Assembly: GCF_000769405.2 (NCBI RefSeq)
Contig: NZ_CP053439.1
Location: 3,530,001 to 3,594,000, forward strand
DNA: 64,000 nucleotides
Source of the DNA: Rhizobium brockwellii
GTDB lineage: Bacteria; Pseudomonadota; Alphaproteobacteria; Rhizobiales; Rhizobiaceae
Direction of reading: 5' to 3'
In this document: one piece after another, positions 1 to 10,400 of the stretch
Numbering within the stretch: the first letter of the stretch is position 1
Layout: each line of letters opens with the position of its first letter
Made by a program: the position numbers and the translations under genes
Notes under the pieces: generated by a model
Databases searched by the model: none
Seen by the model: the letters and a program-made list of their open reading frames with translations, nothing else
What the model was told of the DNA's origin: nothing

Positions 1-124
1 TTAACGGAGGATTAAAGCGCGTCCGACGGCGGACTTTAAATTTCCGTCACAAATCAGCGGCTAAGATTTCGGAACCTATCACCGAGTTGGGTGTTGTCTT
101 TCCCATTGAAGGAAGGAGACCGAC

Positions 125-463
125 ATGGCTGCCAATACCGATGATATCAGAGCATCTGTCAGCAAGGACATCGCCGCACTCCAGCAGGAAGTCTCGCGCC
201 TGCAGAAGATGATTTCCGCGCAGGGCGCCGAAGCCTATTACGAAGTGCGCGGCCGCGCCGGCAAGGCTTATGACGAAGCCCTGCCCCGGGCAAAGAACGC
301 CGTCGCCCAGATCCGGGCAGAAGGTGTCGCTGCCGCCGACGCCGCCCGCGAGCATCCGACCGCAACGACCACGGCTCTGGTGCTTGCAGGCGCCATTGGC
401 TTCATTGCCGGATACCTGCTTTCCGGTAGTCCGCAGCCGCAGCCTCGCCATTGGTGGCGCTGA
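125..463 (+). CDS. DUF883-like membrane-anchored small protein
   Basis: This 112-residue protein has an amphipathic, probably coiled-coil helix over residues 8-60, one hydrophobic segment at about 82-99 and a short basic/aromatic tail ending RHWWR. That layout matches the ElaB/YqjD/DUF883 family, whose members sit in the inner membrane by a C-terminal helix and in E. coli bind ribosomes in stationary phase; that role is not shown here. The start follows a strong Shine-Dalgarno (GAAGGAAGGAG) eight or so bases upstream. A hairpin lies after the stop codon, so it is probably monocistronic. Family assignment is by architecture rather than by a diagnostic motif. Confidence 0.75.
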   Translation: MAANTDDIRASVSKDIAALQQEVSRLQKMISAQGAEAYYEVRGRAGKAYDEALPRAKNAVAQIRAEGVAAADAAREHPTATTTALVLAGAIGFIAGYLLSGSPQPQPRHWWR

Positions 464-494
464 ACACGCCACATCCATCATAAACCGGCTTTTA

Positions 495-528
495 CGCACC
501 CGCCGATCCGTTTTTCGGCAGGGTGCGT
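495..528. terminator. Hairpin after the DUF883-like gene
   Basis: Arms CGCACCC and GGGTGCG enclose a second complementary pair (GCCGA / TCGGC) around a T-rich loop. It lies 30 bases after the stop codon. There is no clean T-tract, so termination is inferred from the stem alone. Confidence 0.45.
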
Positions 529-602
529 GAATGCTTATGTCTTAGAAAAACCAATTTTTAATGTGAGCTATGGGAACATAAAAAAATGAAGGGAGGACTA
601 CC

Positions 603-809
603 ATGGAAAACAAGCGGGCCAACTGCATTATCGAAGTCAGCGTCGACAGCGCCAATGGCCGCTATGCGGTCGGCATCATGAATATGCGCCAGGCACTCGA
701 TTTGCCGGAAATGCCTAGTCTGTCCTACACACATCCGGACCCGGTCAAGGCCGCCGCCGGTATCGTCGTCAGCCGTAAGGAACTGGCCGGCTTCATGGCC
801 TGCCGCTGA
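603..809 (+). CDS. Small conserved-looking hypothetical protein
   Basis: A 68-residue soluble protein with no signal peptide or membrane segment. It is preceded by a good ribosome-binding site (GGGAGGAC, spacing about 6) and followed by a rho-independent terminator, and it uses the same GC-rich codons as its neighbours, so it is probably a real monocistronic gene. I do not recognise the family. The sequence is a short alpha/beta-looking stretch rich in small residues. Confidence 0.6.
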   Translation: MENKRANCIIEVSVDSANGRYAVGIMNMRQALDLPEMPSLSYTHPDPVKAAAGIVVSRKELAGFMACR

Positions 810-837
810 GGCAGCGCCACCCTGTCAAGCCGTGACG

Positions 838-869
838 GCGCTTTATCCCAAAGCGCTGGGCCTTTTTTT
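838..869 (+). terminator. Rho-independent terminator
   Basis: A perfect 7-bp stem (GCGCTTT / AAAGCGC) is followed a few bases later by TTTTTTT at 863-869. It closes the 68-residue hypothetical gene. Confidence 0.75.
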
Positions 870-969
870 GCGGCGCCTGTTATTCCCCCTCGTTTTTCAT
901 TTGCCTTGCTGGCATCCTTGCGCCGTTCATGCCAAAAAAGCGGCACCAAAAGCAGGACAAGGATGACAG

Positions 970-1776
970 ATGAGGGAGCGGCGCCCACCGCACAAGACGC
1001 GTGAGCGGACAAAGCCCGGAGATAACGCAGCGGCCAAGCGGGTCACCCTTCCCCGTGCCCTTTCCAAGCTCGGTTATTGCTCCCGCACGCAGGCCGAACG
1101 CCTGATTGCCGAAAATCGTGTTGCCGTCGACGGCCGTATCGTCAGCGATACCTCCGAATGGGTCGATCTTGCCAAGGTAAGCATCAGCATCAACGGCCTC
1201 GTCATTGCTGCCGAAGCGAAAATCTATCTGATGCTCAACAAGCCCCGCGGTCTCGTCACCACTCGCCACGATCCAGAAGGCAGGCCGACGGTCTATGATT
1301 GTCTCAGGGATTTCGACATCCCGCATCTCTCTCCCGTCGGCCGGCTCGACAAAGCGAGCGAGGGCCTGCTGCTTTTCACCAACGACACCGAATTCGCCCA
1401 GATCCTGCTCGATCCGGTCACGCATGTGACGAAGACCTATCATGTCCAGATCGACCGCCTCATGGACGACGAGGACATTGCCGCAATGACATCGGGCATC
1501 CGCCACGACGGCGAGTTGCTGACGGCGACCGCCGCGCGGCGCCTGCGCCAGGGCGACAGGAATTCATGGATCGAGGTCGAGCTCGACGAGGGCCGCAACC
1601 GCCAGATCCGCCGCATGCTGGAGGCGCTCGGAACCGAATGCTTGCGTCTCGTGCGCGTCGCAATCGGCGAGCTCGAACTCGGCGAACTGCCGAAAGGCGC
1701 CGTGCGCGCGCTGACCGAACCGGAATTGCAGGCGCTACGCCGGAGAACCGGCATGGAAAGGACGAGACGCAATTGA
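970..1776 (+). CDS. rRNA pseudouridine synthase, RsuA/RluB/E/F family
   Basis: The 268-residue protein isomerises a uridine in ribosomal RNA to pseudouridine. An S4 RNA-binding domain occupies about residues 28-75 (ALSKLGYCSRTQAERLI), followed by the catalytic domain with LNKPRGLVTT near 89-98 and the family signature GRLDKASEGLLLF at 124-136; Asp127 is the expected nucleophile. The first 25 residues are a basic, probably disordered extension. An AAGGA lies upstream of the ATG. The stop codon overlaps or abuts the next gene, suggesting co-transcription. Which rRNA position is modified cannot be told from sequence alone, so no symbol is given. Confidence 0.9.
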   Translation: MRERRPPHKTRERTKPGDNAAAKRVTLPRALSKLGYCSRTQAERLIAENRVAVDGRIVSDTSEWVDLAKVSISINGLVIAAEAKIYLMLNKPRGLVTTRHDPEGRPTVYDCLRDFDIPHLSPVGRLDKASEGLLLFTNDTEFAQILLDPVTHVTKTYHVQIDRLMDDEDIAAMTSGIRHDGELLTATAARRLRQGDRNSWIEVELDEGRNRQIRRMLEALGTECLRLVRVAIGELELGELPKGAVRALTEPELQALRRRTGMERTRRN

Positions 1777-1790
1777 CCGGTGTGACGGAG

Positions 1791-2477
1791 ATGGCACCGC
1801 ACGATTTCTGGCAGGAGATTCACCCGCCCGGCACCTTTGCCGTCGATGGGGAATTCGCCTCGTTCTATGTCGCCATGCTTGAAGACGGCCGCCAGCTTCG
1901 CCTGCCGATCCGTGAGCTGGCGGATGGCGATCACGCTCTCGCCTCGCTGATCGTCAACCAGGCAAGCTTCGCCGTGCTCGATGCGCTCGCCGAAAGCCTC
2001 GCCGAAAAGATCAGGCCCAAGAGCATCGATGTCGTCGCCGGCCTGCCGACGCTCGGCTTGACGCTGGCCGCCGCCGTGGCGCAGAAGCTCGGCCATAGCC
2101 GCTACGTTCCGCTCGGCACCTCGCGCAAATTCTGGTATCGCGACGAGCTCTCCGTCGCCCTGTCTTCGATCACCACGCCGACACAGCAGAAACGTCTCTA
2201 TATCGACCCACGCATGCTGCCGCTGCTTCAGGGACGGCGTGTCGCCCTCATCGATGACGTCATTTCCAGCGGCGCCTCGATCGTTGCCGGCCTGCATCTG
2301 CTGATGGCCTGCGGCATCGAACCCGTCGTCATCGGTGCGGCCATGCTGCAATCGGAGCGCTGGCGCGAAAGCCTTGCAGCCGCCGGGCCGCAATGGAGCG
2401 CGTGCACCGTCGGCGTCTTCGCAACCCCCATCCTGCAGCGGGACGCCACGGGCCGGTGGCAGGCACCACCAGCCTGA
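1791..2477 (+). CDS. Phosphoribosyltransferase family protein
   Basis: The 228-residue product carries the type I PRTase PRPP-binding motif VALIDDVISSGAS at residues 151-163, with the characteristic paired acidic residues. Such enzymes transfer phosphoribose from PRPP to a nitrogenous base; the substrate is unknown. The reading frame stays open a long way upstream, but that part is antiparallel noise over the preceding gene. Possible starts are ATG 1791, GTG 1782 and TTG 1773; the GGAAAGGA at 1755-1762 is best placed for TTG 1773, which would overlap the previous stop codon, so the true start may be 18 bases earlier. It is probably in an operon with the pseudouridine synthase. Confidence 0.8.
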   Translation: MAPHDFWQEIHPPGTFAVDGEFASFYVAMLEDGRQLRLPIRELADGDHALASLIVNQASFAVLDALAESLAEKIRPKSIDVVAGLPTLGLTLAAAVAQKLGHSRYVPLGTSRKFWYRDELSVALSSITTPTQQKRLYIDPRMLPLLQGRRVALIDDVISSGASIVAGLHLLMACGIEPVVIGAAMLQSERWRESLAAAGPQWSACTVGVFATPILQRDATGRWQAPPA

Positions 2478-2580
2478 CGCGCGATATGAGGATTGCTCAA
2501 CCCTCGCCTGAAGGCACCTCTGTACAGCGCATGAGGAACGATTACAGTCCCGCCTGATCGATGAAACAACGGACCCGCCC

Positions 2581-4323
2581 ATGTCGTTCGAGCAAGCATC
2601 CCTGCTGATCCTTCTGCTGGCGATGCTCATTCTCTTGTCGCTCGATCGCATCCGCATCGAGGTGGTCTCGATCGCCGGACTGCTTGGCGGCTATGCGCTC
2701 GGCCTCTATCCCGCTGATCAGATTTTCACCGGCTTCGCCAGTCCCGTCGTCATCACCGTCGTCGAGATCCTGCTGATCGTCCAGGTGCTGGCGCGCACCA
2801 AGCTCTTCGACAGGCTCGCCGCCCGCTTCGCGGCCGCAAGACCCAGGGACTTCAAGGTCATCGCCGGCACTTCCGCGCTTGCCGGCTTCATGTCCATCTT
2901 CATGAACAATATCGGCGCCTTTGCGATCACCTTGCCGGTAACGCTACGTCTCGGCACGGCCCTGACGATCCCCCGCCGCCAGCTCGTCATGCCGGTCTCG
3001 TTCGCGGCCCTGCTCGGTGGCCTCGTTTCGCTGATCGGCACACCGGCCAACCTGCTCGTCAGCGATGCGCTCGCCAAGGCGACCGGAACCGGCTTTCACT
3101 TCTTCGATTTCGCTTATGTCGGCCTGCCGGTCGCCGTCGCCGGCATTCTGCTCATCGCCTTTCGCGTGCAGCGCCTGTTTCCGGAACCCGACGAAACACC
3201 GTCAACGACCTCTCCGGCTACGCGCCGCATCGTCGTCGAGCGCCGCATCCCCGACGTTTCGCCGCTGATCGGCGTGCGGCTTTCCGATTGTCCAGTGCGT
3301 TTCGGCATCAAGCCGCACGCGCTGATCCGCGACGACAATTTCGTCTTCGGTCCACTCGACCAGTTGGTGATCGAACCGGGCGACGTGCTGCTTGCCGAAG
3401 GCGCCGATACGGTCTTTGCCGGCCTTGCCGCCACACAGGCGTTGATCGCCGACGCCCACTCGGATGGTCTGCAGCCGGATTTAAGCCGTGTCGAAGCCGT
3501 CGTCATGCCGGAAAGCACGTTGGTCGGTTCGCGCGTGCGCTCGCTTGAAGTCTTCCATTCTCGTGGCGTTGCAGTCACCGCTCTTTCCATGCGCGCGCCG
3601 CGCATCGAGGGCCGCTTCCTCGACCTGCAATTGTCGATCGGCGATATATTGACGCTGGAGGGGCCACGCATTGCAATCGGAGAAGCGTTGGAGGAAAGCG
3701 AGTGCCTGCCGCTCGCCTCGACAGCAGCGGCCGAACCAGCCTTCTTCTCCTGGCGGCCCTTCGCGCTCTTTGCCTGCGGCGTCGCCGCCTCGGCGGCCGG
3801 CCTGCGTCCCGACGTCGCTTTTGCCGGCGTCGTACTCGTGCTCGCTTTGCTCAATCATCTGAACATCCGTCAGGCGATGGCCGATCTCAATTGGCCGATC
3901 ATCATCATGCTGGCGGCGATGATCCCGATCGGCCAGGCGGTGGCCAGCACCGGAGCGGCCGAAACCATTGCCGGCTGGCTGAGCCTCGTCGTGCCGATCA
4001 CTCATCCGCTCTCCGGCATCGCCCTCATCCTCTTCCTCGCCATGGCATTGACGCCTTTCGTCAACAACGCGACGGTCGCAATCATCCTGGCGCCGATCGC
4101 ACTGGAATTCGCAAAAGCCGGCCGGCATACGCCGGACGCCTATCTGATCGCGGTCGCCGCCGGCGCGTCGCTCGATTTCCTGACGCCCTTCGGCCATCAC
4201 AACAACACGCTGGCAATGGGCATCGGCGGCTACCGCTTCCGTGACTTCCTGCGCGCCGGCTGGCCGCTTGCCGTCACAACTTACGGCCTCGCCCTGCTTC
4301 TTACCGGTCTGTTCTGGCTGTGA
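2581..4323 (+). CDS. SLC13/DASS-like permease with central TrkA-C domains
   Basis: A 580-residue polytopic membrane protein. Two hydrophobic halves (about residues 1-200 and 390-580) flank a soluble insert of about 190 residues that looks like two RCK_C/TrkA-C regulatory domains. Each half has an Asn-rich re-entrant motif (MNNIGAFAIT near 108-117 and FVNNATVAII in the second half), plus a PFGHHNN motif near the end, as in the divalent anion:Na+ symporter / ArsB-CitT superfamily. Members move dicarboxylates, sulfate or similar anions; the substrate here is unknown. The ribosome-binding site is weak. It stands alone between the phosphoribosyltransferase and purC. Confidence 0.85.
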   Translation: MSFEQASLLILLLAMLILLSLDRIRIEVVSIAGLLGGYALGLYPADQIFTGFASPVVITVVEILLIVQVLARTKLFDRLAARFAAARPRDFKVIAGTSALAGFMSIFMNNIGAFAITLPVTLRLGTALTIPRRQLVMPVSFAALLGGLVSLIGTPANLLVSDALAKATGTGFHFFDFAYVGLPVAVAGILLIAFRVQRLFPEPDETPSTTSPATRRIVVERRIPDVSPLIGVRLSDCPVRFGIKPHALIRDDNFVFGPLDQLVIEPGDVLLAEGADTVFAGLAATQALIADAHSDGLQPDLSRVEAVVMPESTLVGSRVRSLEVFHSRGVAVTALSMRAPRIEGRFLDLQLSIGDILTLEGPRIAIGEALEESECLPLASTAAAEPAFFSWRPFALFACGVAASAAGLRPDVAFAGVVLVLALLNHLNIRQAMADLNWPIIIMLAAMIPIGQAVASTGAAETIAGWLSLVVPITHPLSGIALILFLAMALTPFVNNATVAIILAPIALEFAKAGRHTPDAYLIAVAAGASLDFLTPFGHHNNTLAMGIGGYRFRDFLRAGWPLAVTTYGLALLLTGLFWL

Positions 4324-4404
4324 GATACGCGATCGGCTTGACTTCCCCAGCAATGAAACTAGAGCAGGAAGTCTTCACCCAATAATGAAGGACAGTCGAG
4401 CGCC

Positions 4405-5349
4405 GTGCGAATTCTCTCCGAAGCCCATTTCCCGGAATTGCCGAACTATTATCGCGGCAAGGTGCGCGAGAATTACGATCTTCCGGACGGACGCCGGATT
4501 ATTATCAGCACCGACCGGCTGAGCGCCTTCGACCGCATTCTCACCTGCATCCCCTATAAGGGCGAGGTGCTGACGCAGACAGCGCGCTACTGGTTCGAGG
4601 CGACGAAGGACATCTGCCCGAACCACGTTCTCGACTATCCCGATCCGAATGTCGTCATCGGCAAGCGGCTCGACATCCTGCCGGTCGAGATCGTCGTGCG
4701 CGGTTATCTCGCCGGCACCACCGGCACCTCGATCCTGACGCTTTATAAAAAGGGTGAGCGCGACATGTACGGCATGCGTCTGCCCGATGGCATGCGCGAC
4801 AACCAGATCCTGCCCGAACCTGTCATCACGCCGACCAGCAAGGAATTCGACGGCGGCCACGATGAACCGCTGACGCCGGCCGAAATCGTCACGCGTGGCC
4901 TTCTGACGAAAGAGCAATGGCAGACGCTGTCGACATATGCGCTCGCCCTCTTTGCCCGCGGCCAGGAGGTGGCGGCGAAAAACGGGCTGATCCTGGTCGA
5001 TACCAAATACGAGTTCGGCACCGACGGTGACGGCAACATTATCCTCGCCGACGAGATCCATACGCCGGACAGCAGTCGCTACTGGCTTGCCGCAAGCTAT
5101 CCGGCAAGCTTTGCCGCCGGGAAACGCCCGGAAAGTTTCGACAAGGATTTCGTTCGCGCCTGGGTGGCGGAGCGCTGCGACCCCTATAAGGACGAGATCC
5201 CGGAAATCCCCGCCGAACTGATCGAGCAGACCTCGGCCGTCTATATCAAAGCCTACGAGGCGATCACCGGCGAGCGCTTTGTCCCAGATGATAGCGGCGA
5301 GACGCCGCTTGCCCGTGTCCGAAACAACCTCGCTCCCTATTTTCCTTGA
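4405..5349 (+). CDS. purC: Phosphoribosylaminoimidazole-succinocarboxamide synthase
   Basis: SAICAR synthetase joins aspartate to CAIR using ATP in de novo purine synthesis. The 314-residue length and the N-terminal block GKVRENYDL...[12 protein letters not shown] (residues 12-39) fit the long ADE1-like form rather than the roughly 250-residue bacterial form. Further family blocks are [11 protein letters not shown] and LVDTKYEFG. The start is GTG at 4405, with GAAGGAC at 4387-4393 as the ribosome-binding site; the earlier ATG is out of frame. The gene is not in a purine cluster here, and rhizobia often carry a second, short purC elsewhere. Confidence 0.92.
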   Translation: MRILSEAHFPELPNYYRGKVRENYDLPDGRRIIISTDRLSAFDRILTCIPYKGEVLTQTARYWFEATKDICPNHVLDYPDPNVVIGKRLDILPVEIVVRGYLAGTTGTSILTLYKKGERDMYGMRLPDGMRDNQILPEPVITPTSKEFDGGHDEPLTPAEIVTRGLLTKEQWQTLSTYALALFARGQEVAAKNGLILVDTKYEFGTDGDGNIILADEIHTPDSSRYWLAASYPASFAAGKRPESFDKDFVRAWVAERCDPYKDEIPEIPAELIEQTSAVYIKAYEAITGERFVPDDSGETPLARVRNNLAPYFP

Positions 5350-5456
5350 AAAGGCGACAGACGAAAGCCGCCGGCCCGATCATCAGCTTGCGGCATTCCT
5401 TCCAATCGCGCTAGCATCGAAAAAAGGGGTATCGGGCTCAGCCCGGCGGGGAACAG

Positions 5457-6059
5457 ATGGTAAGAAGGCCAAGACGCAAGGCCGAGGAAACGCGGGAAGA
5501 CATTCTCTCCATGGCGGAGATGCTGTTTCGCGAGCGCGGCTTCGTTGCGGTGTCGATCGCCGATATCGCCGGCGCGCTCCACATGTCGCCCGCCAATGTC
5601 TTCAAGCATTTCCGTTCCAAGGTCGCGCTGGTCGATGCGATCGCCGGACGCCATCTCGACGATGCCGCCGAGCGCTTCGCCGCCTTCGATGAGAAGCTGC
5701 CGCCGAGGGAACAACTGCTCCGCTTCATCCTGCGCCTGCTGGAAAGCCACCTGCAGGACATCCAGAAGAACCCTTACATCTTCGAAATGGTGCTTTCGAC
5801 GATTGAAGCCAAACTCGAGGCCGGCAATCGCTATCGCGCCCGCATCGAAGCGAAGCTCGGCGAAATCATCCGCGAAGGCATGGCGGAGGGACGTTATCAT
5901 TGCCGCGATCCAAAGAGCGCGGCACATACGGTCGCAGATGTCCTGGCCTGCGTGCTGCACCCTGTCATGATCGCCCGCGACGACAAGGAGACGCTCGTGC
6001 ATCGCGCCGAAAAAATCGTGTGTTTCGTCGATGCCGCACTGCAAAATAGCGCTTGCTAA
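5457..6059 (+). CDS. TetR-family transcriptional regulator of the adjacent RND pump
   Basis: The 200-residue protein has a TetR N-terminal DNA-binding domain (HTH at about residues 35-54, SIADIAGALHMSPANVFKHF) and a helical ligand-binding C-terminal domain. It lies directly upstream of, and codirectional with, the RND adaptor gene, and the gap between them carries overlapping inverted repeats that could be its operator. By analogy with AcrR/AmeR-type regulators it probably represses the pump until a toxic ligand binds; this is inferred from position. Confidence 0.85.
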   Translation: MVRRPRRKAEETREDILSMAEMLFRERGFVAVSIADIAGALHMSPANVFKHFRSKVALVDAIAGRHLDDAAERFAAFDEKLPPREQLLRFILRLLESHLQDIQKNPYIFEMVLSTIEAKLEAGNRYRARIEAKLGEIIREGMAEGRYHCRDPKSAAHTVADVLACVLHPVMIARDDKETLVHRAEKIVCFVDAALQNSAC

Positions 6060-6090
6060 GTGATGATTGCTGAATTACGTCACTTCGTAA
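6058..6090. promoter_or_regulatory. Candidate TetR operator upstream of the efflux operon
   Basis: Two interleaved perfect inverted repeats lie between the regulator stop codon and the adaptor gene: AAGTGA (6058-6063) with TCACTT (6080-6085), and TTACG (6075-6079) with CGTAA (6086-6090). Their position and symmetry suit a TetR-family site; binding is inferred. Confidence 0.45.
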
Positions 6091-6227
6091 AGCTTTTCTT
6101 AAATTCGGATAACGGCATTTGAAGCCAAACCAATCCTGACGCTTATATAAGCCTGCGCTCGGCCCAGCCGAGCCCGTGGGCCGAGCGCGTGGATTGAACG
6201 GCGATTGCCACCGCACAGGAATTCAGC

Positions 6228-7439
6228 ATGATACGGCGTGCCCTCCTCATCTCCTCGGCTCTGGCATTCGCAGCCCTTCTCGCCGCCTGCAGCGACAATG
6301 GCTCCAAGCCCGCCGGCAATGCGGGCGCAGGCGCGGCACAACAGGCGTCCCCCGTCGGCGTGATCACGCTGACCAAGGGCACGTTCCCGATCACCACGAT
6401 CCTGCCCGGCCGTGCCGAGACATTTCAGACAGCCGATATCCGGCCGCAGGTGAGCGGCCTCATCCGTGAGATCGCCTTCAAGGAAGGCGGCGAAATCAAG
6501 AAGGGCGACCTTCTCTACCAGATCGAGGATGCACCCTATATCGCTGCCGTCGAGCAGGCCAAGGCGGCAATCTCCAAGGCGCAAGCCAGCGTGCCGAGCG
6601 CTGAAAGCAATCTCGACCGCTACCAGCGCCTCGTCGGCAGTGGCGCCACCCAGATCGAATTCGAAACTGCCAAGACGACGCTGCTCCAGGCCAAGGCGGA
6701 AGTCGAGTCGGCAAAGGCCTCGCTTTCCGCTGCACAGATCGACCTCGACCACACCAGGATCGTCGCCCCTTTCGATGGCATCATCGACCAGACGGCCGTT
6801 AATGTCGGCAACGTCGTCTCTGCCAACCAGACGACGGCGCTGACGACGATCCGCCAGCTCGATCCGATCTACATCTCGCTGACGGAATCGAGCACCAACC
6901 TCTTGAAGCTGCGCGATGCGATGGCCGCTGGCGACATCAAGGGCGAAGCCAATGTCGTCTTCCATCTGATCCTCGAAAACGGCAAGGAATACAACCAGCA
7001 GGGCAAGCTCGACATGTCGAAGCAGGTGGTCAGCGAGACCACCGGCACATTCATCATCCGCGTGCTCTTTCCCAATCCCGACCGTATCGTGCTGCCGGGC
7101 ATGTATGTCCGCGCAACCGTCGAGCTCGGCGCCGAGGCCGGTTATTCGCTCCCGCAGCTGGCGACGAGCCGTGACGCCAACGGCCGGCTGACGGCACAAT
7201 TCGTTTCCGCCGACGGCAAGGTCGAAACCCGCGCCTTTGAGAACAGCTCGCCCTCCAACAATTCCTGGCTCGTGACCGACGGCATCAAGGACGGCGATCA
7301 GCTGATCGTCAGCGGCCTGCAGTCGATCACCGCAGGTATGCCGGTGAAGCCGGTCCCGATGAAGATCAACGACAACGGCGTGGTCGTGCCTGCCGAGCAG
7401 CCCGCGGCCGGTGACGCGCAGAAGCCTGCAGCGAAGTAA
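6228..7439 (+). CDS. RND efflux periplasmic adaptor (membrane fusion lipoprotein)
   Basis: A 403-residue AcrA/MexA-type adaptor that links the inner-membrane pump to the outer-membrane channel. A lipoprotein signal ends in the lipobox LLAAC with Cys21. It is followed by the split biotinyl-lipoyl domain (RPQVSGLIREIAF and APFDGIIDQTAV), the alpha-helical hairpin and beta-barrel domains, and an Ala/Pro-rich tail. It starts a three-gene unit with the pump gene 46 bases downstream. Substrates are unknown; the family typically exports antibiotics, dyes, bile salts or plant phenolics. Confidence 0.93.
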   Translation: MIRRALLISSALAFAALLAACSDNGSKPAGNAGAGAAQQASPVGVITLTKGTFPITTILPGRAETFQTADIRPQVSGLIREIAFKEGGEIKKGDLLYQIEDAPYIAAVEQAKAAISKAQASVPSAESNLDRYQRLVGSGATQIEFETAKTTLLQAKAEVESAKASLSAAQIDLDHTRIVAPFDGIIDQTAVNVGNVVSANQTTALTTIRQLDPIYISLTESSTNLLKLRDAMAAGDIKGEANVVFHLILENGKEYNQQGKLDMSKQVVSETTGTFIIRVLFPNPDRIVLPGMYVRATVELGAEAGYSLPQLATSRDANGRLTAQFVSADGKVETRAFENSSPSNNSWLVTDGIKDGDQLIVSGLQSITAGMPVKPVPMKINDNGVVVPAEQPAAGDAQKPAAK

Positions 7440-7485
7440 TCGCTGAGCCCCGCTCGTCACCGTCTCAGCCGCACAGGAACAACCG

Positions 7486-10400
7486 ATGGCCAAGTTTTTC
7501 ATCCGACGTCCGATTTTCGCCTGGGTCATTGCGATCACCATCATGCTCGCCGGCCTGCTGGCGATCTTCACGCTGTCGATCTCGCAATATCCCGACATCG
7601 CCCCGACGACGGTTCGCATCAACGCCACATATCGCGGTGCCAGCGCCGAGACTGTCGAGAAATCGGTGACGACGATCATCGAGGATGGCATGACCGGCCT
7701 CGACGATCTCACTTATATGACCTCGACCTCATCGACGGGTTCGGCCAGCATACAGCTCACCTTCGGAACGAGCGCCGACCCCGATATCGCCCAGGTGCAG
7801 GTGCAGAACAAGCTGCAGCTGGTTCAGTCGCAGCTTCCAAGCGACGTCATCGATGCCGGCATCAGCGTCACCCGCTCGACCTCGAGCATCCTTCTCGTCG
7901 GCTCGCTTGTTTCGACCGACGGCAAACGCAACTCCGTCGACCTTGGCAATATCATGTCGACCTCGATCGAGGATCAGATCCAGCGCCTGGAAGGCGTCGG
8001 CAGCATCAATGTCTTCGGTTCGGGATACGCCATGCGCGTCTGGCTCGATCCGTTCAAGCTGCTGAAATACCAGTTGACGCCGAGCGACGTGACGTCAGCC
8101 ATCCAGGCGCAGAACACCCAGGTCTCCGTCGGTTCGCTCGGCGCCCAGCCGACTATCCCCGGCCAGCAGATCAACGTCACCATCACCGCCCAAAGCCAGC
8201 TGACTACCGTTGCCGATTTCGAGCACATCATCCTGAAGGTCGAAAAGGACGGCGCGACGGTGCGCTTGAGCGACGTCTCGCGCATCGAGATCGGCCAGGA
8301 AAGCTACGGCGGCAGTTCGCGGTACAACGGCCAGCCGTCGACCGGTTTTGCCGTCAACCTTGCGATCGGCGCCAACGCCATCGATACCGCCGCCCGCGTG
8401 CGCTCCGCCCTCGAGGTCATCGGCCGCGGCCTGCCGGCAGGCGTGGAGATCACCTATCCCTACGACACCACGCCCTTCGTAGAACTGTCGATCGAGAAGG
8501 TCGTGCATACGCTGATCGAGGCGATCGTACTCGTCTTCGTGGTGCTGCTCGTCTTCCTGCAGAACCTGCGGGCGACGCTGATCCCGACGATTGCCGTTCC
8601 CGTGGTGCTGCTCGGCACATTCGGGGTGCTGGCGGTCACTGGCTACTCGATCAATACCTTGACGATGTTCGCCATGGTGCTGGCAATCGGCCTTCTCGTC
8701 GACGACGCCATCGTCGTCGTCGAAAACGTCGAACGCATCATGTCCGAAGAAAAGCTTTCGCCGCTCGAAGCGACGGAAAAATCGATGGGCGAGATCACCG
8801 GCGCCATCGTCGGCATCGCGCTCGTCCTCACCGCCGTCTTCATTCCGATGGCCTTCTTCGGCGGTTCGACCGGCATCATCTATCGCCAGTTCTCGATCAC
8901 CATCGTCTCGGCCATGCTGCTGTCGGCGCTGGTCGCCCTCGTGCTGACGCCCGCACTTTGCGCCACGATGCTGAAGCCGGTCGGCGAACACAGGAAGCAC
9001 CGCGTCGGCGACTGGTTCAACCGCAACTTCACGCGCTCGACCAACGGCTATATCAGCGCCATCGGCTATCTGCTGAAACGGCCGATCCGCGTCATGCTCG
9101 TCTTCCTTCTGGTCGGCGCCGGTTGCGCCTATCTCTTCACCCGCCTGCCGAGCTCCTTCCTGCCGCAGGAAGACCAGGGCGTGCTGCTGACCATCGTCAC
9201 CACGCCGCCGGGCTCGACCACGCAGCAGACCCAGGCAGTCGTCGAAAAGGTCGAGAAATATTATCGTGAAAACGAGAAGGACGCCGTCGATTCCGTATTC
9301 GGCGCGCTCGGCTTCGGCTTTAGCGGTTCCGGCCAGAACAGTGCCATCGTCTTCACCAAGCTCAAGGATTTCGCACAGCGCACCGATCCGACGCTGAGCG
9401 CTCAATCGGTCGTCAACCGTGCGCTGCGCAGCTTCTTTGCGATCCGCGAGGCGCAGGTCTTCGCGCTGCTGCCGCCGGCGATCCAGGGTCTCGGCGTGTC
9501 GAGCGGCTTCTCCATGTATCTCGTCGACACAGGCGGCCACGGCAACGACGCCCTGACGGCCGCCTCCAAGCGGCTGATCCAGATGGGCAATAGCTCGGGC
9601 AAGATCGTGGCGCTGCGCAGCAGCAACAAGGAAGTCGAGCCGCAGATGCGCATCGTGCTCGATCAGGAGAAGATCGGCGCCATGGGCGTCGACATCGCCT
9701 CGGTCAATTCGATGCTGTCGATCATCTTCACCGGCCGCGACGTCAACGACTTCACGCTCAACGGTGAGATCAAGCCGGTCTACGTCGAGGGGGATGCGCC
9801 CTTCCGCATGCAACCGAGCGACCTCAACCACTGGTACGCCCGCAACAATGACGGCGAAATGGTGCCCTTCTCCGCCTTCACCCGCACGGAGTGGGTGAAG
9901 GGTGCGCCCTCGCTTGCCCGCTTCAACGCCGTCAGCGCCATTCCGCTTGACGGCGCATCTGCTCCCGGGGTTTCCTCCGGCGATGCGATGAACGAAATGG
10001 AGGCACTGACCAATGAGCTCGGCGGCGGTTATACGGTCGCCTGGCAGGGCATCTCCTATCAGGAGCGGCTATCCGGTTCGCAGGCGCCGATGCTCTACGC
10101 GATCTCAGTGCTGGTCGTCTTCCTCTGCCTGGCAGCGCTTTACGAAAGCTGGTCGATCCCGTTCTCGGTGATCATGGCGGTACCTGTCGGCATCCTCGGG
10201 GCGCTGACGGCGGCAACCCTGTTCGGCCAGGCGAACGACGTCTATTTCAAGGTCGGCTTGCTCACAACCATCGGGCTGGCGGCGAAGAACGCCATCCTGA
10301 TTGTCGAATTCGCCAAGGACCGCATGGAAAGCGGCATGGGGCTCTACGAGGCGACATTGGAAGCGGCGCGATTGCGCCTGCGGCCTATCATCATGACCTC

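Noticed and set aside
1299..1790. N-terminal extension of the phosphoribosyltransferase frame by about 164 codons.
   Set aside because: It overlaps the pseudouridine synthase and is Arg/Pro-rich shadow sequence; the family match starts only after 1791.
8095..9831. A 578-codon minus-strand frame opposite the RND pump gene.
   Set aside because: Shadow frame; very acidic and Asp/His-rich, no family.
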